Shown here one piece after another: positions 18,633 through 27,975 of a stretch of DNA of 64,000 bases. Source of the stretch: Azoarcus sp. DN11 (GTDB lineage Bacteria > Pseudomonadota > Gammaproteobacteria > Burkholderiales > Rhodocyclaceae). The stretch lies in the NCBI RefSeq assembly GCF_003628555.1, contig NZ_CP021731.1:3410001-3474000 (forward strand). The letters run 5' to 3'. The notes under the pieces are model-generated. The model was not told the origin of the DNA, searched no databases, and saw nothing but the letters and a program-made list of their open reading frames with translations. Each line of letters opens with the position of its first letter. Positions within the stretch are counted from its first letter, which is position 1. A program made the translations under genes and the position numbers.

Positions 18633-20167
18633 AGCGCGCCTCCGCAAAGAAGCCGAAGCAACTGCCCGCGACGTCCGAATGGACCTTCGAGGCGATCGAC
18701 GCGTACCACACCGAGATCGCGCGCGTCGCGGCGAATTTCCGCCTGGACGCCTATCCGGCGCAGATCGAGCTGATCACCTCGGAACAGATGATGGACGCCT
18801 ATGCGTCGGTCGGCATGCCGGTGAATTACCACCACTGGTCCTTCGGCAAGCATTTTCTGTCGACGGAAAAGAGCTACCGGCGCGGACAGATGGGGCTGGC
18901 CTACGAGATCGTCATCAACTCGAACCCCTGCATCGCCTACCTGATGGAGGAGAACACGCTGACGATGCAGGCGCTGGTGATCGCGCACGCGGCGTACGGG
19001 CACAACAGCTTTTTCAAGGGCAACTACCTCTTCCGCACCTGGACGAACGCGGACGCGATCATCGACTACCTGGTCTTCGCGCGGAACTATATCGCGCAGT
19101 GCGAGGAGCGCCACGGCGAGGAGGAAGTGGAGCTGCTGCTCGACTCCTGTCATGCGCTGATGAACCTGGGCGTGGACCGCTACAAGCGTCCGCCCAAGTT
19201 GTCGCTCGCGAAGGAGAAGCTGCGCCAGGCCGAGCGTACGGAATACCTGCAGAGCCAGGTCAATGAGCTGTGGCGCACGCTGCCGGTCCACGACACCAAG
19301 CCGGGCAAGGTCACAGCGCCGCGCTTCCCGCCCGAGCCCGAGGAAAACCTGCTCTACTTCGTCGAGAAGCATGCGCCGCTGCTCGAACCGTGGCAGCGCG
19401 AGGTCGTGCGCATCGTGCGCAAGATCGCGCAGTACTTCTTCCCGCAGCGCCAGACGCAGGTGATGAACGAGGGCTGGGCGTGCTTCTGGCATTACACCCT
19501 GCTCAACACGCTCTACGACGAGGGACTGCTCGCCGACAGCTTCATGCTGGAATTCCTGCAATCGCATACCAACGTCGTCTACCAGCCCTCCTACAACGAC
19601 CGCTGGTACAGCGGCATCAACCCGTATGCGCTGGGCTTCGCGATGTGGCAGGACATCAAGCGCATCTGCGAGGACCCGACCGAGGAAGACCGCGCCTGGT
19701 TTCCCGATATCGCCGGCAGCGACTGGCGCGAGACCTTCGACTTCGCGATGAAGAACTTCAAGGACGAGAGCTTCGTCGCGCAGTACCTGTCGCCGAAGGT
19801 GATGCGCGACTTCCGCATGTTCGCGATCCTCGACGACGAGCACGAACCGAAGCTGAGGGTTTCGGCGATTCACGACGAGCTGGGCTACCGGCGCGTACGC
19901 GAGATCCTGTCCGACCAGTACAACCTCGGGAGCCGCGAACCGAACATCCAGGTCTGGAACGTCGACCTGCGCGGAGACCGTTCGCTCACGCTGCGCCATC
20001 AGCAATACCGCAAGCGCCCGTTGGGGGGAAGCATCGACGAAGTGATGAAGCACATGGCGCGGCTGTGGGGCTTCACGGTACGGCTGGAGAGCCAGCACGA
20101 GGACGGCTCGGTCGAGCTGGTGCAGGAGACGCGGCTCGAAAAGCGCCGCGGACAATCCGAAAACTGA
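18629..20167 (+). CDS. SpoVR family protein (YcgB-like)
   Basis: A 512-residue protein of the SpoVR/YcgB family, starting at an ATG that overlaps the yeaH-like stop by 4 bp (ATGA). Conserved features include EWTFEAIDAYHTEIARVA near the start, the HHWSFGKHF segment and the NEGWACFWHYTLLNTLYDEG motif. In E. coli the homologue ycgB is a stationary-phase gene at another locus; here it is fused into the PrkA-YeaH operon, as in many proteobacteria. The molecular function is not established. No signal peptide or membrane helix is seen. Confidence 0.92.
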   Translation: MKRASAKKPKQLPATSEWTFEAIDAYHTEIARVAANFRLDAYPAQIELITSEQMMDAYASVGMPVNYHHWSFGKHFLSTEKSYRRGQMGLAYEIVINSNPCIAYLMEENTLTMQALVIAHAAYGHNSFFKGNYLFRTWTNADAIIDYLVFARNYIAQCEERHGEEEVELLLDSCHALMNLGVDRYKRPPKLSLAKEKLRQAERTEYLQSQVNELWRTLPVHDTKPGKVTAPRFPPEPEENLLYFVEKHAPLLEPWQREVVRIVRKIAQYFFPQRQTQVMNEGWACFWHYTLLNTLYDEGLLADSFMLEFLQSHTNVVYQPSYNDRWYSGINPYALGFAMWQDIKRICEDPTEEDRAWFPDIAGSDWRETFDFAMKNFKDESFVAQYLSPKVMRDFRMFAILDDEHEPKLRVSAIHDELGYRRVREILSDQYNLGSREPNIQVWNVDLRGDRSLTLRHQQYRKRPLGGSIDEVMKHMARLWGFTVRLESQHEDGSVELVQETRLEKRRGQSEN

Positions 20168-20262
20168 CCTGCGACGGCATTCGATCGGCGTGCGGACAGA
20201 TTGACGTCATAATTCGCATGAACGCGTAGAATCAGGGCTTTCCAGTCCCCGCCGGAGGCCCC

Positions 20263-21768
20263 ATGTTTCTGCCGCCCAAGCCGATTTATCCGGTCGACGG
20301 CATTCGTGCGATCGAGGCCTTGGTCGCGCCGGATGCGCGGCCGAGCCTGATGGAACGCGCCGGACGGGTCGCTGCCGAGGAAGCCGTGCGCCTGACCCAG
20401 GACCGGGCAGGCCATGTGCTGATTGCGTGCGGCCCCGGGAACAATGGCGGCGACGGCTTCGTGATGGCGCGCCGCCTGCTGCAGGCCGGCCGCAACGTGA
20501 CCGTTGCGTTCGCCGACGACCCGGCGAAGCTGCCGCGCGAGGCCTCGGCCGCATTCGCGGCGTGGCGGGCGGCCGGCGGCGAAACCGTATCGGATTTCCC
20601 GGCCGCCCCGGCAAACGGCTGGGCGCTGGTCGTCGACGCGCTGTTCGGCATCGGGCTGCGCAGCCCCGTGACCGGACGGCACGCGAAATGGATCGAGGCG
20701 CTCAACGCGCAGCACGCGCCGCGGCTCGCCATCGACATCCCGAGCGGACTCGACGCCGACACCGGGCGGGTGCTGGGCACGGTATTCCATGCGACGACCA
20801 CGCTGACCTTTCTCGCGCTCAAGCCCGGACTTCTCACGCATGACGGCCCGGACATCGCCGGGGTCGTCAATGTCCACCGCCTGGACATCGACCCGCCTGA
20901 CTACCTTCCGCCCAGGGGCTTGCAGATCCAGCCGGGAATCATCAAGCCCTTCCTCAGGCAGCGCCTGCAGAACACCCACAAGGGATGCTATGGCGACGTC
21001 GGCATCATCGGCGGGGCGCGCGGGATGACCGGCGCCGCCTTGCTGGCCGGCCGGGCAGCGCTGAAGCTCGGTTGCGGGCGCGTGCTCACGGGTCTCGTCG
21101 ACGAGGCGGCGCCGGCGGTCGACTTCACGCAGCCGGAACTGATGCTGCAACGACCGGACGACGTGATCGAGTACGCAACCGTGCTGGCCGTTGGGCCCGG
21201 GCTGGGTCATGGCGACGTCGCCGCGGCGCTCCTGGAACGGGCGATCCGGCGCCCCCGCCCGATCGTCCTCGACGCCGACGCGTTGAACATCGTCGCGGCA
21301 TCCGATCATCTCAGGTCCCTCGTCGCCACACGCGAGGCCCCGACGATGCTGACCCCCCACCCCGGCGAAGCCGGACGGCTGCTGCGATCCGACACGGCCA
21401 CCGTGCAGAGCGATCGCGTCGCGAGTGCCCTCGAACTCGCGCGCACCTTCAACGCGCTGGTGGTACTCAAGGGCAGTGGCAGCGTGATCGCGACACCGGA
21501 TGGCCGCTGGCTGATCAACAGCACGGGACACCCGGGCATGGCCAGTGCCGGCATGGGCGACGTGCTGACCGGACTGATCGCCAGCCTGGTTGCGCAGGGC
21601 TGGCCGGCCGAATCGGGCCTCATCGCGGCGGTGCACCTGCACGGCGCCGCGGCCGACCGGCTGGCACGCGAGGGCATCGGCCCGGTGGGACTGACCGCCA
21701 GCGAAGTTGCGGACGCTTCACGGGGCATATTCAACGGATGGACCCTGCAGGCGATCAGGGGGAGTTAG
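20263..21768 (+). CDS. Bifunctional NAD(P)H-hydrate epimerase/ADP-dependent dehydratase (YjeF type)
   Basis: Repairs hydrated NAD(P)H formed by heat or side reactions. It has 501 residues. The N-terminal YjeF_N epimerase domain (to about 215) shows GPGNNGGDGFVMARRL. The C-terminal ribokinase-like dehydratase domain (about 230-495) shows GSVIATPDGRW and the nucleotide motif GMASAGMGDVLTGLIA. Both enzymes in one chain is the E. coli Nnr arrangement. It is preceded by a 95-bp gap with a TAGAAT-like -10 but poor -35 spacing. Confidence 0.93.
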   Translation: MFLPPKPIYPVDGIRAIEALVAPDARPSLMERAGRVAAEEAVRLTQDRAGHVLIACGPGNNGGDGFVMARRLLQAGRNVTVAFADDPAKLPREASAAFAAWRAAGGETVSDFPAAPANGWALVVDALFGIGLRSPVTGRHAKWIEALNAQHAPRLAIDIPSGLDADTGRVLGTVFHATTTLTFLALKPGLLTHDGPDIAGVVNVHRLDIDPPDYLPPRGLQIQPGIIKPFLRQRLQNTHKGCYGDVGIIGGARGMTGAALLAGRAALKLGCGRVLTGLVDEAAPAVDFTQPELMLQRPDDVIEYATVLAVGPGLGHGDVAAALLERAIRRPRPIVLDADALNIVAASDHLRSLVATREAPTMLTPHPGEAGRLLRSDTATVQSDRVASALELARTFNALVVLKGSGSVIATPDGRWLINSTGHPGMASAGMGDVLTGLIASLVAQGWPAESGLIAAVHLHGAAADRLAREGIGPVGLTASEVADASRGIFNGWTLQAIRGS

Positions 21769-21876
21769 GGCGGGAACACCCCGGCACTCAGCCGCGACCG
21801 ACTGAAACCGCCAACCTCGTTCATGCGAGAATCCTGACGCCAACAGAATCGCCAGGTCCAACTTCATAATCGACCA

Positions 21877-23124
21877 ATGCCGCAGATCCGCGTCGACCGC
21901 CTCAGACCCGGGGTTTTCATATCCCTGTCATCCCTCGGCTGGATGGGACACCCTTTTTTGCTCAATCGCTTCTGCCTCTCGAGCGAGAAGCAGATTCAGG
22001 CGCTGCGCGAAATGGGCATCACGGTCGTCGAGTGGGACCCCGCGCGCAGCACGGCCGAACCGCTTCCCGAGCGCACGGCCAACAGCCCCGTCGCCGAGCA
22101 GGATTTCAGCAGCGCGGCGCTTGCGGGGATGCAGGACGAGAAACGCGTGCGCATCGCAAGGGTGCGCGAGCAGCGCGAAGGACTGGCACGGCGTGAACGG
22201 CTGTTCGAGCAGCAGGCAATCGCTGCGGGCGACATTTTCCGTTCGCTCCTCGGCCGCCCGCAGGACGCACAGCGACAGGCCAAGGCGCTGGTCGGGACGC
22301 TGGTGGAGAACCTGCTCGGCACCGACAGCATGGTGATCCATCTGGTGAGCCAGAAGAGCCGCGAAGGCGGCCTCGCGTTTCATGCACTGAACGTGATGGC
22401 CTTGTCGCTGATGCTGGGCAAGACGCTGCGGCTGTCCGAAGAGGAAATGCGGTTCCTCGGCCTGGGTGCCCTGCTCCACGACATCGGAAAACAGGAAATC
22501 CCGCCTCGCATCCTGCGCAACACCAGGCGCAGCAGCCCCGAGGAAGAGTTCTACCGCGCCCACGTCGGCTACGGCATCAAGGCCATCAGCGGCATGAAGG
22601 AGCTTCCCGTGGCGGTGCGCAACATCATCGCGTGCCATCACGAACTCTTCGACGGCAGTGGTTTCCCCAACCGCCTGGCTGGCGAGAAGATCCCCCGGCT
22701 CGCCCGCATTGCGGCCATCGCGAACCGCTACGACAACCTGTGCAATCCCTTCGACCTGCGCGACGCGAAGGCGCCGGCCGAAGCGCTGCGCCAGATGTTC
22801 CGCGCCGAAAGCGCGCATTACGACGGGCAGCTCGTGCAGTTGTTCATCAGGACGCTCGGCGTCTATCCGCCCGGCACTTTCGTCTCGCTGTCCAACGGCA
22901 GCGTCGGGATGGTCGTGGAGACCAATCCCGCGGACCTCCTGCATCCGCTCGTGATGCTGCACGATCCGGACATCCCGCGCGCGGAAGCCCTGCTCCTCGA
23001 TCTGCGCGACGCCGACCTGAAGGTCGAGTCGGCCCTGAGCCCCGCCACCCTTTCGGTCGAAACCGTGGAATACCTGGCGCCGCGCGGCCGGCTCGACTAC
23101 TACGTCGAAGGCAGCAAGAACTGA
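21877..23124 (+). CDS. HD-GYP domain protein with N-terminal DUF3391-like region
   Basis: A 415-residue cytoplasmic protein. The N-terminal part (about 1-130) resembles the DUF3391 domain that often precedes HD-GYP modules; the HD-GYP part spans about 140-310. It keeps H201-D202 (LLHDIGKQEIP) and H254-H255-E256. The signature GYP reads GFP at 262-264, and the Asp normally found in the A-D-x-x-D-A-L segment is N283 (IANRYDNL). A C-terminal region of about 100 residues follows. HD-GYP proteins hydrolyse cyclic-di-GMP; the changes leave activity uncertain. It follows nnr by 108 bp on the same strand. Confidence 0.88.
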   Translation: MPQIRVDRLRPGVFISLSSLGWMGHPFLLNRFCLSSEKQIQALREMGITVVEWDPARSTAEPLPERTANSPVAEQDFSSAALAGMQDEKRVRIARVREQREGLARRERLFEQQAIAAGDIFRSLLGRPQDAQRQAKALVGTLVENLLGTDSMVIHLVSQKSREGGLAFHALNVMALSLMLGKTLRLSEEEMRFLGLGALLHDIGKQEIPPRILRNTRRSSPEEEFYRAHVGYGIKAISGMKELPVAVRNIIACHHELFDGSGFPNRLAGEKIPRLARIAAIANRYDNLCNPFDLRDAKAPAEALRQMFRAESAHYDGQLVQLFIRTLGVYPPGTFVSLSNGSVGMVVETNPADLLHPLVMLHDPDIPRAEALLLDLRDADLKVESALSPATLSVETVEYLAPRGRLDYYVEGSKN

Positions 23125-23149
23125 TCGGTGCGTTTCGCCTGGCCGGCGA

Positions 23150-24046
23150 TCAGCCCCGGCCCTGAAGGACTGCGAGCCTGCGGGGCGCCCGAATCACGCC
23201 GGTCGCGAGCCCCGTTCCCGCGAGGATCACACCGCAACCGGCAAGCATGTTGATCGTGACGACTTCGTCGAGCAGGATCGCGCCCCACAACATGCCGAAC
23301 ACCGGAATGAGGAAAGTGACCGCGATCGCACGCGCCGGCCCGACGTGCGCGATCAGGCGGAAGTACATCACGTAGGCGACACCGGTGCAGGCGAACGCGA
23401 GCAGGAGCACCGACGTCCACGCCTCGCGTCCGGGCATTGCCTCGGGCCACAGCCACACCGCGAAAGGCGCGAGCACGAGGGCGGCATAGAACTGGCTACC
23501 CGTGGCGATCGCCATCGGATCGACGCCGGACAGGAAGCGCTTGGTGAAATTCGCCGCGACGCCGTAGTTCAGCGTTGCGGCGAGGCACGCCGCCACTGCC
23601 CAACCCGAACCGCCGGCGCGGAACGACGCCTTGCCCCACACGAGAATCACGACGCCCAGCAGGCCGAGCAACAGGCCGGCCGTCGCAGCCGCCGAGAGGC
23701 GATCCTTGAGCCAGACCCGTGCGACCAGTGCCGCGAAGAGCGGCGAGGTGGCGTTGAGAACAGATGCGAATCCGGCCGTGACCGACAGTGCGGCCCACGC
23801 GTACAGCACGAAGGGCAAGGCGGAGTTCGTCACGCCGACGACAAGCAGCGGCCCGGCCTTGCGCCACAGCGGAGCGAGATTGCCGCGCCATGCGAGCACT
23901 GGCAGCAGCAGCAAGGCGGCCAGGCCGACCCGGAGCTCGATCAGCGCCGCCGGCCCGAACTGCGGTGCGGCGACGCGCATGAACAGAAATGAACCGCCCC
24001 ACAGGGCGGCGAGGATCACCAATTCCGATACGTCACGTGGCCGCAC
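23150..24046 (-). CDS. DMT superfamily (EamA) transporter
   Basis: A 298-residue polytopic membrane protein with about ten hydrophobic helices arranged as two EamA repeats (the first opening near LVILAALWGGSFLFMRV, the second near GWAVAACLAATLNYGVA). Proteins of this type export metabolites or amino acids; the substrate cannot be told. GTG 24046 was chosen because GGGAG lies 5 bases upstream; an earlier in-frame GTG at 24097 would add 17 polar residues. It converges on the HD-GYP gene and diverges from nadC. Confidence 0.88.
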   Translation of the reverse strand: MRPRDVSELVILAALWGGSFLFMRVAAPQFGPAALIELRVGLAALLLLPVLAWRGNLAPLWRKAGPLLVVGVTNSALPFVLYAWAALSVTAGFASVLNATSPLFAALVARVWLKDRLSAAATAGLLLGLLGVVILVWGKASFRAGGSGWAVAACLAATLNYGVAANFTKRFLSGVDPMAIATGSQFYAALVLAPFAVWLWPEAMPGREAWTSVLLLAFACTGVAYVMYFRLIAHVGPARAIAVTFLIPVFGMLWGAILLDEVVTINMLAGCGVILAGTGLATGVIRAPRRLAVLQGRG

Positions 24047-24147
24047 TTCCGCTCCCGAAAACGATGGCCCGCGGTGGAGGCCGGATTGCCCCGGCACACG
24101 GCGGAACCGCTAGAATTCCTGCCTCATCATACCGATCCAGGCAAGCC

Positions 24148-24996
24148 ATGAATCTGTCTCAACAACTGCGCATCGAGATCCAGCGCAACGTCGCCGCATC
24201 GCTCGCCGAGGACGTCGGCACCGGCGACCTGACCGCACGCCTCATCGCCGCCGAAACCGACGCCCGCGGACGGGTGATCACGCGCGAGGATGCAATCGTC
24301 TGCGGCACGGCCTGGTTCGACGCGGCCTTTGCCACACTCAGCCCCGCCGCCACGATCATCTGGCATGTCGCCGACGGCGATCGCGTCGAGGCGGGTCAGG
24401 CGCTGTGCGACGTCGTTGCGAATGCGCGGGTGCTGCTCACCGCCGAGCGCACGGCGCTGAACTTCCTGCAACTGCTCTCCGGCACCGCCACCGTCACCCG
24501 CCGCTTTGTCGACGCCGTTGCGGGGACCGGCGCCAGGATCGTCGACACCCGCAAGACCCTGCCCGGCCTTCGCCTCGCGCAGAAATACGCCGTTGCGGTG
24601 GGTGGCGGCACCAATCATCGCGTCGGCCTCTACGACGGCATCCTCATCAAGGAGAACCATATCATCGCCGCGGGCAGCGTCGCGCGCGTGCTGGAACAGG
24701 CGAAGAAGATCGCGCCGTCCAACGTGTTCATTGAGATCGAGGTCGAGACGATCGCGCAGCTCGAGGACGCGCTCGCGGCCGGGGCGAAGATGATCCTGCT
24801 CGACAACATGGACCTCGCGACGATGCGCGAGGCAGTACGTATTACCGCGGGCCGCGCGGAGCTCGAAGCCTCGGGCGGCGTGAGCCTGGAAAAGGTGCGG
24901 GCGATTGCCGAAACGGGGGTCAACCGCATCTCGATCGGCAGCCTGACCAAGGACGTGCGCGCGCTCGACCTGTCGCTGCGTCACATCGAGGAGTAA
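24148..24996 (+). CDS. nadC: Nicotinate-nucleotide pyrophosphorylase (quinolinate phosphoribosyltransferase)
   Basis: Converts quinolinate and PRPP to nicotinate mononucleotide in de novo NAD synthesis. It has 282 residues. Family motifs include EDVGTGDLTA near the start, RTALNFLQLLSGTAT, the substrate-binding TRKTLPGLR and KYAVAVGGGTNHR, and LLDNMDLATMREAV. The ATG at 24148 is chosen; a longer frame upstream overlaps the divergent transporter gene. A TAGAAT -10 (24111-24116) with a TTGCCC -35 has an overlong 19-bp spacer. nadA and nadB are not adjacent. Confidence 0.95.
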   Translation: MNLSQQLRIEIQRNVAASLAEDVGTGDLTARLIAAETDARGRVITREDAIVCGTAWFDAAFATLSPAATIIWHVADGDRVEAGQALCDVVANARVLLTAERTALNFLQLLSGTATVTRRFVDAVAGTGARIVDTRKTLPGLRLAQKYAVAVGGGTNHRVGLYDGILIKENHIIAAGSVARVLEQAKKIAPSNVFIEIEVETIAQLEDALAAGAKMILLDNMDLATMREAVRITAGRAELEASGGVSLEKVRAIAETGVNRISIGSLTKDVRALDLSLRHIEE

Positions 24997-25048
24997 GCCG
25001 ACGCGGGCACCGGCCGTCCGGCCCGATGCCCGCGCCTTCTGTTGGCAC

Positions 25049-26494
25049 CTAGGCGCCGAGGTGCTCGACCATGAAACGCTTGATCGCGTCCACGTCGGGC
25101 GCCATCACCTCGACCCTCTGCGGCAGCGACTCGATGCCCTCGAGTTCCGCGGGACGCTCGGGCTCGCGCCCCAGCGCCGTGCGGAGGGTCTCGGCGAACT
25201 TCACCGGCAACGCGGTTTCGAGCACCAGCAGCGGCACGCCGGCTGGCACGGAGTCGGCGCAATCCCACGCGACCTTGACGCCATCGGCCGTGTGCGTATC
25301 GACCATCGTGCCGTAGGTCTCGAACACCTGCCGGATCGTCGACAGGCGGTCCTCGTGCGTGCTGCGCCCCGACACGAACGCAAAGTTCGTGAGGTGGGCG
25401 AATTCGGAGGTCGCGGAAAGGTCGAACGCCCCGCCGGCATCGACCGACTTCCACAGTTCCGCCACACGTTGCGGGTCGCGGCCGACGAGATCGAAGACGA
25501 AGCGCTCGAAGTTCGACGCCTTCGAGATGTCCATCGACGGGCTCGACGTGACATGCGTTTCCGCTGCGTTGCGCGGGCGATACACGCCGGTGTGGAAGAA
25601 CTCGTCGAGAACGTCGTTCTCGTTGGTCGCGAGGATCAGGCGAGCGACCGGCAGGCCCATCTGGCGTGCGATGTGGCCGGCGCATATGTTGCCGAAGTTG
25701 CCCGACGGCACGCAGAACGCGATCTGCTCGTCGTTCGATTTCGTCGCGGCGAAATAGCCCTTGAAGTAATACACGATCTGGGCCGCGACACGCGCCCAGT
25801 TGATCGAGTTGACCGCACCGATCTTGTACTTGGCCTTGAACGCCGCGTCGTTCGACACCGCCTTCACGATGTCCTGCGCATCGTCGAACATCCCCGTGAC
25901 CGCGATGTTGTAGATGTTCTCGTCCTGCAGCGAATACATCTGCGCGCGCTGGAACGCGCTCATCTTGCCGTGCGGCGACAGCATGAACACGGTCACGCCG
26001 TGCTTGCCGCGCATCGCGTATTCCGCCGCCGAACCGGTGTCGCCCGACGTCGCGCCGAGGATGTTGATCGTCTCGCCGCGCTTGTCGAGGACGTACTCGA
26101 ACAGGTTGCCGAGCAGCTGCATCGCCATGTCCTTGAACGCCAGCGTCGGGCCGTTCGACAGTTCGAGCAGGCCGAAGCGGCCCGGTTCGAGCCAATGCAC
26201 GGGAGTGATGTCGGCTGCGTTGTCGCCGGAACGGGCAAAGCGATAGACGTCGGCGGTATAGGTCTTGTCGCAGATCGCCTTGAGGTCGGCCGCGGGGATG
26301 TCGGTGATGAACTTCGACAGGATCGCGAAGGCGAGCTCCGCGTAGGACAGGCCGCGCCAGGCGTCGAGCTCGGCGCACGTGACCTGCGGATAGGTCTCCG
26401 GCAGGTACAGGCCACCATCGGGAGCGAGGCCGCCCAGCAGGATGTCGCAGAACTCGGGACGGGCGGCGTGGCCGCGGGTGGACAGGTACTTCAC
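25049..26494 (-). CDS. thrC: Threonine synthase
   Basis: A PLP enzyme converting O-phosphohomoserine to threonine. It has 481 residues, of the longer bacterial/yeast type. The PLP lysine lies in TLAFKDMAMQ, and the phosphate-binding segment is CVPSGNFGNICAGHI. GTG 26494 (VKYLSTRGHAARPEF) was chosen because GAGGA lies 7 bases upstream; the upstream frame adds 15 unconserved residues. It follows hom with a gap of 126 bp on the same strand, so alaA-hom-thrC probably form one transcription unit. Confidence 0.95.
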   Translation of the reverse strand: MKYLSTRGHAARPEFCDILLGGLAPDGGLYLPETYPQVTCAELDAWRGLSYAELAFAILSKFITDIPAADLKAICDKTYTADVYRFARSGDNAADITPVHWLEPGRFGLLELSNGPTLAFKDMAMQLLGNLFEYVLDKRGETINILGATSGDTGSAAEYAMRGKHGVTVFMLSPHGKMSAFQRAQMYSLQDENIYNIAVTGMFDDAQDIVKAVSNDAAFKAKYKIGAVNSINWARVAAQIVYYFKGYFAATKSNDEQIAFCVPSGNFGNICAGHIARQMGLPVARLILATNENDVLDEFFHTGVYRPRNAAETHVTSSPSMDISKASNFERFVFDLVGRDPQRVAELWKSVDAGGAFDLSATSEFAHLTNFAFVSGRSTHEDRLSTIRQVFETYGTMVDTHTADGVKVAWDCADSVPAGVPLLVLETALPVKFAETLRTALGREPERPAELEGIESLPQRVEVMAPDVDAIKRFMVEHLGA

Positions 26495-26620
26495 GGGCAA
26501 ATCCTCAAATTTTCGTGTTCGTTCATGGACGGCAGGCACGGCGATGCAGAGCGCTCCGCACCCGGCCGTGCCTGCCGTCGCGCCGGCGCACTCGGATAGC
26601 GCGCCGGCCGTGGAGGAGAA

Positions 26621-27931
26621 TTACTGCAGGCTTTCCATGCGCAGGCGGGTGAGCCTGCCCTGCACGACCGGCAGCGCCTCGATCTTCGCGATCGCGGCGT
26701 TGGCGTTCTTCTCGACCGTTTCATGAGTCAACATGATGATGTCGGTCTGGGAGGTGCCTTCGGGAGCCTCCTTCTGGATCATCGCCTCGATCGAGATGCC
26801 GCTGTCGGCGAGGATGCGGGTGATGTCCGCAAGCACGCCCGGTTTGTCCTCGACGCGCATGCGCAGGTAGTAGGACGTGATCACTTCGTCGATCGGCAGC
26901 ACCTTCAGGTCGTGCACCTGGTCGGGCTGGAACGCGAGGTGCGGCACGCGGTGCTCGGGGTCGGCGGTGTGCAGGCGGGTCACGTCGACGAGATCCGCGA
27001 TCACGGCGCTGGCGGTCGGTTCAGCACCGGCGCCCTTGCCGTAGTAGAGCGTCGCACCGACCGCGTCGCCATAAACGACGACCGCGTTCATCGCCCCTTC
27101 GACGTTCGCGATCAGGCGCTTGGCGGGGATCAGCGTCGGATGCACGCGCAGCTCGATGCCCTCCGGGCGCATGCGCGAGATGCCCATCAGCTTGATGCGG
27201 TAGCCGAGCTGTTCGGCGTAGGCGATGTCGACGCTGTCGAGCGCGGTGATCCCCTCGATGTGGGCGGCCTCGAACTGCATCGGCACCCCGAAGGCGATCG
27301 CGCTCATGATCGTCGCCTTGTGCGCGGCATCGACACCTTCGATGTCGAAGGTCGGATCCGCTTCGGCATAGCCGAGCGCCTGCGCTTCCTTGAGCACGTC
27401 GGCGAACGGCAGGCCCTTGTCGCGCATCTCGGACAGGATGAAGTTGGTCGTGCCGTTGATGATGCCGGCGAGCCACTGGATGCGGTTGGCGGAGAGACCT
27501 TCGCGCAGCGCCTTGATGATGGGGATGCCGCCGGCGACGGCCGCCTCGAACGCGACCATGACGCCCTTTTTCTGCGCGGCGGCGAAGATCTCGTTGCCAT
27601 GCACGGCAAGCAGCGCCTTGTTGGCGGTCACGACATGCTTGCCGTTCTCGATGGCCTTGAGGACCAGCTCCTTGGCGACGCCGTAGCCGCCGATCAGTTC
27701 GACGACGATATCGATCTCGGGGTCGGTGACGACGGAAAAGGCGTCGTCGGTCAGGCGCGGGCCGTTGCCGGCGACCTTGCGCGCGAGTTCCAGGTTCTTG
27801 TCGGCCACTGCGGTAATGCGGATCGGGCGACCGGCGCGACGGGTAATTTCCTCCTCGTTGCGTTTCAGAACGGTGAAGGTACCGCCACCGACGGTACCGA
27901 TGCCCAGCAGGCCAACATTGATCGCTTTCAT
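26621..27931 (-). CDS. hom: Homoserine dehydrogenase
   Basis: Reduces aspartate semialdehyde to homoserine for threonine and methionine. It has 436 residues: an N-terminal NAD(P)-binding Rossmann domain (VGLLGIGTVGGGTF), the catalytic domain (AGIINGTTNFILSEM and EADPTFDIEG), and a C-terminal ACT domain (about 350-425, YYLRMRVEDKPGVLADITR) through which threonine usually inhibits the enzyme. It is monofunctional, without an aspartokinase fusion. It begins 44 bp after the alaA stop. Confidence 0.96.
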   Translation of the reverse strand: MKAINVGLLGIGTVGGGTFTVLKRNEEEITRRAGRPIRITAVADKNLELARKVAGNGPRLTDDAFSVVTDPEIDIVVELIGGYGVAKELVLKAIENGKHVVTANKALLAVHGNEIFAAAQKKGVMVAFEAAVAGGIPIIKALREGLSANRIQWLAGIINGTTNFILSEMRDKGLPFADVLKEAQALGYAEADPTFDIEGVDAAHKATIMSAIAFGVPMQFEAAHIEGITALDSVDIAYAEQLGYRIKLMGISRMRPEGIELRVHPTLIPAKRLIANVEGAMNAVVVYGDAVGATLYYGKGAGAEPTASAVIADLVDVTRLHTADPEHRVPHLAFQPDQVHDLKVLPIDEVITSYYLRMRVEDKPGVLADITRILADSGISIEAMIQKEAPEGTSQTDIIMLTHETVEKNANAAIAKIEALPVVQGRLTRLRMESLQ

Positions 27932-27975
27932 AAGAACTCGTTGAGTTTCGTCTTCAGATGGTAAAACAAGTTGCT

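Noticed and set aside
16623..18647. Antisense open frame of 674 codons opposite prkA and the yeaH-like gene
   Set aside because: Low-complexity Leu/Arg/Val-rich translation without domains; the sense genes have intact family motifs.
20201..20232. Possible promoter TTGACG ... TAGAAT before the NAD(P)HX repair gene
   Set aside because: The spacer is 20 bp, outside the usable range, so it is not listed as a promoter.
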